Shown piece after piece: positions 11,742 to 20,086 of a stretch of 64,000 nt of DNA (positions are counted from its first letter, which is position 1; every line of letters begins with the position of its first letter). The notes under the pieces were generated by a model. It was given only the letters and a program-made list of their open reading frames with translations, was not told where the DNA came from and searched no databases. Source of the stretch: Chondrus crispus (taxonomy: Eukaryota > Rhodophyta > Florideophyceae > Gigartinales > Gigartinaceae); assembly GCF_000350225.1 (NCBI RefSeq), contig NW_005179109.1:62001-126000 (forward strand). Reading direction: 5' to 3'. The position numbers and the translations under genes were made by a program.

Positions 11742-13514
11742 ATGGGATCCAAGACTCGGTCGTGTACCAAAGCGAGCAAAAAAGCCATCCATGACGCAAG
11801 ATTCGAAGGGCAGCTTAAAAGCAATCCTGGGTTTCGGAAATCCAGAGCACCGGTGGACAGATTCGGTCGTCCGAAACGCGACGGCGCCAAACTGGACCGA
11901 GCCCTACGGGAAATTGCAGAGCGCAGTGACGATTCATCCTGAGAAGAGGAGGACGAAATAAAAGCCATAATTCCGGAGCTTACTCCTCATCGCGCGGCTT
12001 ACGATGGCAGCAGCGACAGCAGCGACGGCAGCGATGCCGATGAGGAGCTTTTTCCGAATGAGGACGAGGTGATGGAGGACATCCCGCGCGGGCAAGCCAC
12101 AAAAAGACTCGCCGTCATGGGCCTGGACTGGTCGGCAACCAGAGCTGTCGACATCTTTGCCAGCCTTGATAGCTTTTGCCCCCCCTGGAAAACGCGTAGA
12201 GTTTGTCGAAGTGCATCCGGCAAAGTTTGGGCTGGAACGACTAGCGGTGGAGGCCAAGTTGGGGCCTCAGGTCGTTCCAAAGAGCGATCTTGAAGTCGTG
12301 AAACAGGCTAGGGAGCAGAAGCTTGTAGCTAGTGACGAGGAAGTGGAAGACGCGGGAGACGGAAGCGGGGAGGGGTCCGAGGATGATTCGGACGCTTCTG
12401 ACGAGGACGACCACGATGACAAGCTCTGGAAGTCCCAAGCAGCGCTGTGCAAGTACGAGGAGGAGCGCTTGAAGTACTATTACGGCGTTGTTCAATTTGA
12501 AGATGTGAAGGCTGCAGATGCGGTATATGAGCAGTGCGACGGTGTCGATTACGCGCAATCAGGCCGCTCGTTTGACCTTCGGTTCATCCCTGATGACATG
12601 GTCATCGAAACCAAGCCCAGAGATAGAGCGAATAAGTTGCCAGAAGGGTATGCACCCCCCAACGTAACGCCGTCATCTCTCAACAATTCGCATGTCAAGT
12701 TGTCGTGGGATGTGGATGATCCCGAACGCGTTATTTTGAAGAAGAAAGCCGTCGGGAAGCATGAGCTCGACGAAGAGAATCTGAAAGCGTACTTGGCTGG
12801 CTCCTCATCGGAGGCTGAGCAGCCGGCATCTGCGCCTGATTTGGAAAAAACGCAACCTCCTGCTTGGCGCTGTGAATGAGGAGCGAGATGCCGAGGAAGA
12901 CAACATGGACATGGAGATTAGTTTCGGACCCGGTATGTTGGAGAAAGGTGAGGACATTGTGAAACGGAAGCCTGAAAAGAAAGAGCACGAGGGTGAAACA
13001 CCGTGGGAAGCTCGTTTACGGAGAATGGAAGAGAGGAAGGCGGAGAAGAGGCGAAAGAGAAAGCAAAGCATTGCTAGCGAAAACGGGGAAGAGGATGGAA
13101 ATGGATTGGCTGAGGACACTGCAAATAACCCAACACTTAAGTCGGACCCGTTCTTCTCCATCGACCACGACTTTGACAAGGCTGAAACCGAACAGACGCG
13201 TGCACAAACGAGAAAGAAGAGTAGTAAGAGTGGAAAAACACCTGCTTCAGCAGTTGTGGAAACGGAAGCAGAGTCAGTAGATCCAAAACGGCAGGAGGCC
13301 GAACTGGAACTTCTCATGATGAATAGGAAAATAAGAAGAGTGCGTCGGGGGGATCAATGAGCGAGATGTTGGCAGCTGTAGACTCGGACGCGAAGACGAG
13401 CGCAGAGCGGCGAAGAAAAAGACACGAGGGACGGACGCCGGCGAGGGATGATCTGAGGAGGAGGATCGGGTCGGGGAAGCAAGCACAGACCTCCCTACAA
13501 GCACATGTAAACGC
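11742..13514 (+). pseudogene. ESF1: Broken ESF1 homologue inside the chromovirus
   Basis: ESF1 is a nucleolar protein needed for 18S rRNA maturation. The reading matches its layout throughout. A basic N-terminal part (KAIHDARFEGQLKSNPGF, then DRFGRPKRDGAK) leads into an acidic stretch and the conserved core ATKRLAVMGLDWS, EERLKYYYGVVQF, YEQCDGVDY and FDLRFIPDDM. The later DMEISFGPG...TPWEARLRRMEERK and AELELLMMN segments match the C-terminal half. The last ESF1 block of the family seems absent. One in-frame TGA near 11940 and frame changes near 12190, 12865 and 13325 break it. No intron is visible, so it could be a captured transcript. It lies in the element's sense direction and runs straight into a retroelement 3' motif and an LTR remnant. 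Confidence 0.85.
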
Positions 13515-13672
13515 TTTATTTTAGATTGGATCAACTCAGAATCAGATCGGTTACTGTAGGGCTCGATGCTCTACAGTACCATCACGTGTACTCCCGAGTA
13601 CAGGGGGCGCACGTGTACACGTGTACTCGCGGGACCGAAGAGCGCGCACACACGTGTACTGCCAGCCCCAAT
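13515..13672 (+). repeat. Remnant of a related LTR
   Basis: It aligns to the first 200 bases or so of the chromovirus LTR: TTAGATTGGATCAAC, then a TACTGTAGGGC/GCTCTACAGTA hairpin at 13552-13578, then ACGTGTACACGTGTACT and GCACACACGTGTACTG. It is diverged and incomplete. The 20 bases just before it (13495-13514) resemble 16910-16929, which lie just before the intact 3' LTR. Confidence 0.75.
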
Positions 13673-13843
13673 TAGAACTTTTTGTCGCTAATCATGGCGC
13701 GTGCCAGGATTTGATTTTGGGAAGATTTCTTCCTCAGACGACAGCGCACCAATCAGGAACCGTGCTCTGATTTTTTGGCAGAAATTGTTTTCGCAGGAAA
13801 TTATGACAATTTTTGGGATGATTTTCTGATTGCGCAGCGGACG

Positions 13844-13958
13844 ATAAGGATAAGGATTGTCGTCGCGCGTCGTTGCGCGCCGCGCCCTCGCCATCGGTGG
13901 CGAGGGCCGATAAGGATAAGGATTGTCGTCGCGCGCCCTCGCCACGGACGGCGAGGGC
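13844..13958 (+). repeat. Direct repeat with two hairpins
   Basis: A 28-bp stretch starting CGATAAGGATAAGGATTG occurs at 13844 and again at 13909. Each copy is followed by a hairpin: GCCCTCGCCA/TGGCGAGGGC at 13884-13907 and GCCCTCGCC/GGCGAGGGC at 13935-13958. No gene is seen from 13673 to 14170. Confidence 0.75.
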
Positions 13959-14175
13959 CGGCAAGTCTACAGTACGACGCGCAACGGACCCCACGCCTCC
14001 CGTTGCTCTACAAAGAGAGCCATGTTCGAACAGCATAAAAGGACGCGGGGTGGGACGTCAACAAATCCGAGACCCCCCCTTTTTTTCTTGTCCAGACCAG
14101 GGAGGGGGCCTTTCGCGAGCGTAGGAGAAAGACTCGCCAGGAATCTCCTTACGGACTTTACGGGAAAGGAAATGA

Positions 14176-15318
14176 CTAGGGATGTCGAGAGCCGGTCGCT
14201 ATGCTTGCACGCTCAACGGTTCGTATCGTTGGAGGATTCCGACGACCCTGGCGCACGCGCCCTCGGGGGCAATAACTTGGATGAAACGGCAACTCGGGCT
14301 CCATTTCATGGAGCAGAGGAAGTGTGGCCTCTCCGTGGGGAGTCCAACCCCGAGGCGGATCAGCAGCGGTCGTGAGTGCGCCGGTCGTCGAGAGGCCGTA
14401 CCTGCGACCCTCATAAGGATCTCGAAGATTCTGCCGCGGCGTGGACGCAGCATGCTCCGGGAGCCCAACACGAGCGGCTCTGAGCGCGTCCCGTTCTCCG
14501 CGATACCGATCGCGGTCGACGACGGCGCGCCGGAGATCGCTCGCGCGACGTGAGGAGGCACCGCGTAGGACCTCGAGCTCGCACCGGACGTCGCAAAGCT
14601 GTGCCGCAAGAGAGTCACGTTCAGCGGCAAAAGACTGACGCTCCGTTTCGAGGCGACGCGCTTCGCTACTGCGCTCAAGGTACCAATTCGTCAGGGTCCG
14701 AAGTAGACCCTCCACATTCCAGGTCCGGTCAATTAAGCTCCCCAGGGCGCGGGACAACCTGGGGATGGCGGTGATCTCGCGACGAGCTAAGTCGAGACTA
14801 AGCATAGTGAGCCGCGGTGTACCACGGTACCCAACCGATCCTAGGGAAAGCAGCGGAGGCAACGTAGTCCCCGCCGCCGTATCATGACCGACTTCGGGAT
14901 GAGCCCGCATGGCGTCAGCCCCAGCCAATGCCACGGCTGGGGATTCGCCATCGAGGTCACGATATCTCTTCCGCCGCGCCTCTCGCGCCGTGGACTCGAC
15001 ACCTCCTTTGCCACGAGAGGGACCTACCGCACTGGAGCCCGAACGAGCCACGAAGGCGTCTCCTTTGAAATCGTAGACGAGGAAGAAGCTCTGGGCCCCG
15101 GTTGTGTAGTCAGTCCACGGCCATCGATTGCGTTCGGGCACCGCAACGGCGCGGTGCATCAAGTCGAGAACCGAAGAGTAGGTCGACGAGACAGACGGGG
15201 AGCCGCGCTCCAAGGGGTGCAACGCCACGTCGGGCAGCGACGGCGCGACCCGACCAAGGAAGGACAGCACACCAATGGGCTGTACGAAAACGCGCCCGTG
15301 CAGGGCGACCTCGCTCAT
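14176..15318 (-). CDS. Antisense accessory frame with coiled coil
   Basis: This 380-codon frame runs against the element, between pol and the 3' LTR. I recognise no family. Residues about 215-290 (SSEARRLETERQSFAAERDS, then AAQLCDVRCELEVL) look like a coiled coil. The rest is rich in Arg, Pro and Ser. It directly follows, in the same direction, the frame at 15355-16554, so the two may form one unit. Antisense frames in this position are known from some large plant Ty3/gypsy lineages. Whether this one is expressed cannot be told, and chance openness in GC-rich DNA is possible. Part of a broken element. Confidence 0.45.
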   Translation of the reverse strand: MSEVALHGRVFVQPIGVLSFLGRVAPSLPDVALHPLERGSPSVSSTYSSVLDLMHRAVAVPERNRWPWTDYTTGAQSFFLVYDFKGDAFVARSGSSAVGPSRGKGGVESTAREARRKRYRDLDGESPAVALAGADAMRAHPEVGHDTAAGTTLPPLLSLGSVGYRGTPRLTMLSLDLARREITAIPRLSRALGSLIDRTWNVEGLLRTLTNWYLERSSEARRLETERQSFAAERDSLAAQLCDVRCELEVLRGASSRRASDLRRAVVDRDRYRGERDALRAARVGLPEHAASTPRQNLRDPYEGRRYGLSTTGALTTAADPPRGWTPHGEATLPLLHEMEPELPFHPSYCPRGRVRQGRRNPPTIRTVERASIATGSRHP

Positions 15319-15354
15319 GAAAGCGTTGCAAGTTGACCACGCCCACTCACCCTC

Positions 15355-16554
15355 CTAATTGTAGACCAACTCCTGGTAGGCTGGATGCTTCGAGTCAGTA
15401 CCAGCGAAGCCGAAATGCTTCAAAGCGTAGGGGAGTAACGGATGCACCCCCAACGATGGGAGTGCCTCCCCTATGCTTGGAGGAAGTTCCGGGAAATCGC
15501 CCCGCGATAGACTCGGGGAAAAGGCAGCGGACGGGAAGACTCTGCCGTCGTCCTCTTCATTATGGCGGTAGGCCGACCAATCGTTGGGGGCTAAGGCAAC
15601 ACGATGGATACGCATAAGCACGCACGCGGACTTTTGGAGAGCTGCGCGAGCCCGGGAGTGAGTACGAGGACGCCGGCTGACGTACAGCCCCGCTACCTCC
15701 GAGAGGACCAACCGACGGGGATCTCGAGGGCCCCGATGGAAGAGATACGTCGACATTCGGTAAACGTATTCCGCCTCCTCGATACTATAGACGAACGTCC
15801 TGTCCCTGGGTATCTTGTCTGGAATTTGATAAGGGGCGCCGTCGCCCTCAGACAAGAGACGACCCAAGGCAAGGGACGCCTCTGCTGCGAGGCCACCCTC
15901 GTAGATGGTGCGAACCCGGCGTAGATCGGGGCGCAAGTGCGCCCTCGCCAGGAGCTCCCCAACGGTAACGCCCGACCGAGCGTGGCAGCGCCACGCGTAG
16001 TTCAGGCGACCGAGTGGCAGCGGAATGGACCGCTCTAGGGGCACCCCCAGCCACTGCGTGGAGGAGTTGGACACCTCCTCCTCTGCGATCCGGCCGAGCC
16101 GAGAGGAAGTAGTCGGCGCACCGGGGCACCGACAACTTCCGGAAGCCCCGTATGAGCCCACGACGGGCTGGTACGGACCATCGCGCGGCCATTCCGTCAA
16201 TCCGCCGCCGGGTGGGCCGCCCGCGCCATCGATCGGCGCAGGCAGAAGGGGCATCGGACCCCCCGTCACCAAGGACGGATGGGCCGCAGGAGGCGGAGCG
16301 ACGGTCGGCAAGGGACTGATCTCCTCGGTTACTGTAGACGTTCGGGGACCTTGGGATTTTCGGAATGGTCTCGGGGGCCACCAGGGTGCCGGAGCGGAGT
16401 AGTTGGGGGCGACTGAAAGGGACTGTGAGGGCACCCCCTCGACGGGGGTGCGGTCGTCCATAGCCGATGAGCAAACGACCAGCTCGTCCGACCCACTGCC
16501 CGGAGCTGGCCGAGGAAGCGTGATACCGCCCTGAGGGGTAGTGGGAGACGGCAT
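15355..16554 (-). CDS. Antisense accessory frame, proline-rich then structured
   Basis: This 399-codon frame begins with a Pro/Ser/Gly-rich segment (about residues 1-170). A more ordered part follows, with GRLNYAWRCHARSGVTVGEL, LRRVRTIYEGGLAAEASLAL and YSIEEAEYVYRMSTYLFHRG. I find no known domain. The composition of the second half, with spaced hydrophobic residues and aromatic clusters, looks more like a real protein than a shadow frame. It sits upstream of, and close to, the 380-codon frame on the same strand and could be read from the 3' LTR region in antisense. Function unknown. Part of a broken element. Confidence 0.5.
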   Translation of the reverse strand: MPSPTTPQGGITLPRPAPGSGSDELVVCSSAMDDRTPVEGVPSQSLSVAPNYSAPAPWWPPRPFRKSQGPRTSTVTEEISPLPTVAPPPAAHPSLVTGGPMPLLPAPIDGAGGPPGGGLTEWPRDGPYQPVVGSYGASGSCRCPGAPTTSSRLGRIAEEEVSNSSTQWLGVPLERSIPLPLGRLNYAWRCHARSGVTVGELLARAHLRPDLRRVRTIYEGGLAAEASLALGRLLSEGDGAPYQIPDKIPRDRTFVYSIEEAEYVYRMSTYLFHRGPRDPRRLVLSEVAGLYVSRRPRTHSRARAALQKSACVLMRIHRVALAPNDWSAYRHNEEDDGRVFPSAAFSPSLSRGDFPELPPSIGEALPSLGVHPLLPYALKHFGFAGTDSKHPAYQELVYN

Positions 16555-16955
16555 ATCGATGATGCCGGGGCGTGAGCCGAGTATGCAGACAGGGGAGAAG
16601 GCGAGCTCGGGGGCACGGAAAAGAAAGAGTGCTCACCCCGGCAGAGGAAGAAAAACAGACCCCCTCGGAAGAGGTAACAAGGTGATGCTGAGGGCGACCC
16701 CAAAGAGCCTGCGCACGACCGCCCGGTTAAGAGGGGGCGACGGAGACGAAAGGGAAGCGAGATCGCCGGTTGCAGGGGAGAGGGGCGAGGAATCAGCGCG
16801 CGCGCGAAGGAGCACGGGGCGAGACGCCGAGAATACCGCCCAGAGAGCGCAGTCGTGGTAAGGAGCGGAAGGGACCGTATCGAGGACGCCGTTAAACATG
16901 GCTCGCGCTCTACAAGCACCCGTGGACGCGGACGTCCCCGCTTAAGGGGGGGCCG

Positions 16956-17629
16956 TGTAGTATAACCCCCCCTGGGGCTTTTTAGATTAGATCAACAACG
17001 GATCCAATACTGTAGAGCCTCGGGCTCTACAGTACTACCGCGCGTGGCCACGTGTACCCCTCGGGTACAGGGCGCACGCGCGTACACGTGTACACGTGTA
17101 TCGCGCGGGACGGAAGCGCGCGCATGCACTTGTACTGTCAGCCACGATGGCTGACAGTATTACAGTGCGGTCCGATCCGTGCTACAGTAGACCACTACAG
17201 TACTTTGGTACTGTAGTGTTATAAGTTGTATATTAAATATGGAGCGGACCGGCGGCGGTGGAGGAGGACAAGCACGGACTGGTCACCCACCGACCGTCAA
17301 GGTCCGACTTCCCGCTTATTCTAAGGTAACGCTCGCTAATTACCTTAGAAGCGGCACCGAGCGCGGGTTGAGGACGCGTGCGGTACGCCCACGAGCCGGC
17401 TCCGCCTCCGCCCGTCGGTATTGGATCGTTACCCAGTACCGCACCGGGGCGTCGAGGCGTCGAACCGCTCGCGCGTACCGGCTTCCTCTTCGTTTCCGCT
17501 CTACCACGCTACCCGGGCCCGCTGCCTGGTGCCGTTAGCTGGTGTCCCGCTTCACCCCCGTCTTCTTGATCGACAAGGGTCTCGGTCGAACTGTGCATAC
17601 ACCCTATCGCTGGGGGTGTTTATGCTACA
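16956..17629 (+). repeat. Chromovirus 3' LTR with polypurine tract
   Basis: It starts TGTAGTATAACC and ends TATGCTACA. It is preceded by a G-rich tract AAGGGGGGGCCG (16944-16955) that serves as the polypurine primer. It keeps the hairpin chain of the 5' LTR; the loop at about 17204 reads TTTG instead of TTCG. Confidence 0.92.
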
Positions 17630-17844
17630 CCCGGGTGGTGGGGGGAGAGGGGGATGAAAGAGCGGCTGCAATCTCAGTTTAGCTCTGGAAGGACGACCAT
17701 GGAATGTTCTGTCCACATTTGTTAGGACTCTCGGCTCCCCAGTTTTTCCTCTCCCGTCACCTCGCAATCTAGCGGACCCGATGATTGAAGTTCTTCTTGG
17801 CCCGCCGGGCAAGCGTGACGTCGTACTCCCGCTGTTGTGGCGTT

Positions 17845-18325
17845 TCACTCCGGCATGATGCTTCGGGCACTCTGTTCTGCCTCCTCCTTTCGCGCGTGGT
17901 ACTCCCTTAGTTCTCCAGGTGTCAAAGCCCCGAAAACTACCCAGTAACGTAGGGGTATTGTCAGTGCAATATTCGTCAACATACGCAGCAGATCCGACCT
18001 GACCCTGACACCTTTCCTACAGATGGTAACTATCTTTGCCTCTCTCTGAAATTCTTCCGGTCGAAAGCCGAATCCCAGTAGCTCGGAAAGGTCTTTGATA
18101 ACCACACCGATATGGACGTCGTACCCAATTGCGCACAAGTTTGCCAACCCAGCCGACTTGCCCTACAGCCAACTCAGTCTTATCCAGATCTATGTCGTGC
18201 CACCTGTCAGCCTCCGCATAGGGTGGTCTCCGCTCGACGTTCGGCGTGGTAGTCTGGCTTCCCATCGTCGCCTGCCCCGGGATTCGGCTTTGACCGCCGT
18301 CGGATGGCGTCCGGTCCCTTACGCC
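17845..18325 (-). pseudogene. Possible broken tail of the 519-codon membrane protein gene
   Basis: Beyond the stop of the 519-codon frame the same frame stays open and gives GSQTTTPNVERRPPYAEADR and DIDLDKTELAV. Then, near 18150, the sense appears to pass to another frame (NLCAIGYDVHIGVVIKDLS, IPLRYWVVFGALTPGELREY) that ends at 17845. Both look like real protein rather than noise, so the gene may once have ended here. A missed intron is possible but I see no clean GT-AG solution. 17630-17844 shows nothing I recognise. Confidence 0.4.
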
Positions 18326-19885
18326 TTATTTAAAGCTAGCTTCACTCGTCGTACCACCATCGAACGCTCCTGCGCCGTTGTCTGCCCCTCCCAGCAGGAT
18401 GAATTTGTCCGCCTTCGTTTGAATTACAGATAGGATATCCACGTCCTCCCTATAAAAAGTTGAGAGGTGGCAGGCCTGATTGCCACTCCTGAGAATCGCT
18501 GTCAGCCGGGAGAAGAGCGGGACTTTGGAGCAGTTGTACTTAGTGAGTGCGGACATCGCCAATATTCGCCTACTTCCCTCTATAGTCATGTCCCCGGCAT
18601 CTAGTCCGCTATCCCTCAGCTGAAGTTTGTACTTGATGGAAAGAGCTGCACCCATTACTGCCGCCATTGTGATGATGGAGAGGCCTACTATGAAGCAGAG
18701 GTTCAGTGTGGCCACTGTCTTAACGTCCGACGTCGACTGCCCTGACCATTCGCTTAAGGAATTCGAGATCCATTTCAATTTTGTCGGGATACCGCTTTCC
18801 GCCCCGTTCATCCAGCTGCTGTGAATTTTCCAAGCGTCCTCATAACTTGCCACACTCATCTGCAGGGATTTATACGCAATTGCAACTTTCTCCACGGTGC
18901 CCCAGTCCCTCTCTCGGCACACAAGCGCGTTCGACTCTCCGACGCCGCTGATCAGTTGAAGGCACATAACGGCGTTTGACCCATTTCGGTCCACCGCGAC
19001 TGCTGCAGTCATCGACATCATGATAACGGTGCCGTCTCCCGCGAGGACGTTACGTAAAGCCCGTCCTCTTGAAGAACCTGAGGACATTCTCCGCGCCCTC
19101 CTAAACCTGCTCATATTGTGATTTGGTTGAGCTTGAGCTCCATAATCCACCATGATCTCGCGCACCCCCAGAGTTTCGTCTCTAGCCGCAGGCAGCTGAG
19201 AGTCATGCCTGTACACCCTAGCGGGCTCTGCTAGAGGTTCCACGCACTTCACTCGCCATTGCTCTGGGTATTTCGGCATCCCTTGACAGTTCATGGACAG
19301 TCTTGGTCTAGAAAAAAGTTCGACATCGACAGGAATTCCCAGCGACGCGTAAGTAGACGCCCTAGATTGGAACATCGGATTTGAGACTATATCAACCACA
19401 GCGTCCGAGAGGTACCCCTCCCAGCCGTCCTGCTTCATAAGAAAGACCCTATCGTGATCCGAATATAGAACGTCTTGACCCTTAACTAGTACCTCGCCAT
19501 TAGGTCCAGAAAACCATATTCGTTCGCCACGCCCAGCGACAACGTTGTGATTTGGGTCCAGTGAGACGAGCAATTGCGCCTCTGGTTCTGTTCTCTCACT
19601 CGCCTGTTCCAACACGGCTAAGTCTGTCAATGTAATCCCAAGAAAGTCCATATTAGAATCGTCGACGCTCACGATCCGATACGTCGCCTTCTGTTCCCGT
19701 GCCCTGTATGGCGCTGGCAGCCATCGATCCTCGCCCAAGTCCAGTATTTCTAGGGGGTCGTATATATTCCCGCTCTCATACCCAGTAGCGATAAACTTCC
19801 CCCTTGCTATTTCCGTGGAACCTGAGCCGAATTCCATCAGCAGGTCCGCCGATATCAATAGTAATGTTACTAGCATAAACAGCAC
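18326..19885 (-). CDS. Membrane-anchored protein of unknown family, 519 aa
   Basis: The start at 19885 is the only Met before MLFMLVTLLLISADLLMEF, a likely signal peptide. The frame is closed by a stop about 55 bases upstream. An extracellular part of some 400 residues follows, then a single hydrophobic segment near residues 408-432 (LNLCFIVGLSIITMAAVMGA), suggesting a type I membrane protein with a short inner tail. I recognise no domain. The frame ends GGTTSEASFK; similar sense continues past the stop (see 17845-18325), so the gene may be truncated. It lies between two mobile elements with no partner gene. Confidence 0.6.
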   Translation of the reverse strand: MLFMLVTLLLISADLLMEFGSGSTEIARGKFIATGYESGNIYDPLEILDLGEDRWLPAPYRAREQKATYRIVSVDDSNMDFLGITLTDLAVLEQASERTEPEAQLLVSLDPNHNVVAGRGERIWFSGPNGEVLVKGQDVLYSDHDRVFLMKQDGWEGYLSDAVVDIVSNPMFQSRASTYASLGIPVDVELFSRPRLSMNCQGMPKYPEQWRVKCVEPLAEPARVYRHDSQLPAARDETLGVREIMVDYGAQAQPNHNMSRFRRARRMSSGSSRGRALRNVLAGDGTVIMMSMTAAVAVDRNGSNAVMCLQLISGVGESNALVCRERDWGTVEKVAIAYKSLQMSVASYEDAWKIHSSWMNGAESGIPTKLKWISNSLSEWSGQSTSDVKTVATLNLCFIVGLSIITMAAVMGAALSIKYKLQLRDSGLDAGDMTIEGSRRILAMSALTKYNCSKVPLFSRLTAILRSGNQACHLSTFYREDVDILSVIQTKADKFILLGGADNGAGAFDGGTTSEASFK

Positions 19886-20086
19886 CCTAAACCTTATGTC
19901 TCGCGAATCTTCTTCCGTAACTAGTGGGATCGTAGTTTAGTTTTTTGGTTCAGGTTGGACGGCTGGCCCAGCAGCTATTCTCGAACCCGCTCTATAAGAC
20001 ACGCCCAATGACCATACCCTTGATACAACGGTTGCGGTAATCAGGCTAATAAGTACGAACCGGGCTATGTTCCACAATAGGGATCC

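Larger units (their letters stand above)
2209..17629 (+). mobile_element. Ty3/gypsy chromovirus with long accessory 3' region
   Basis: Two LTRs of about 675-680 bases, some 97% alike by eye, bound an interior with primer-binding site, gag, protease, reverse transcriptase, RNase H, integrase and a terminal chromodomain. This order defines Ty3/gypsy chromoviruses. Flanking 5-mers are CCAGG and CCCGG, a probable target duplication with one change, and LTR similarity suggests a fairly young insertion. At 15.4 kb it is well above the usual size. The extra length lies between pol and the 3' LTR and holds hairpin-rich DNA, a captured host ESF1 gene, a related LTR remnant and two antisense frames. 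The coding part is broken, with only a few breaks in gag and pol. Confidence 0.9.

Noticed and set aside
18130-18330. Intron joining the 519-codon frame to its possible tail
   Set aside because: No convincing GT-AG pair restores both the frame and the sense across the two changes.
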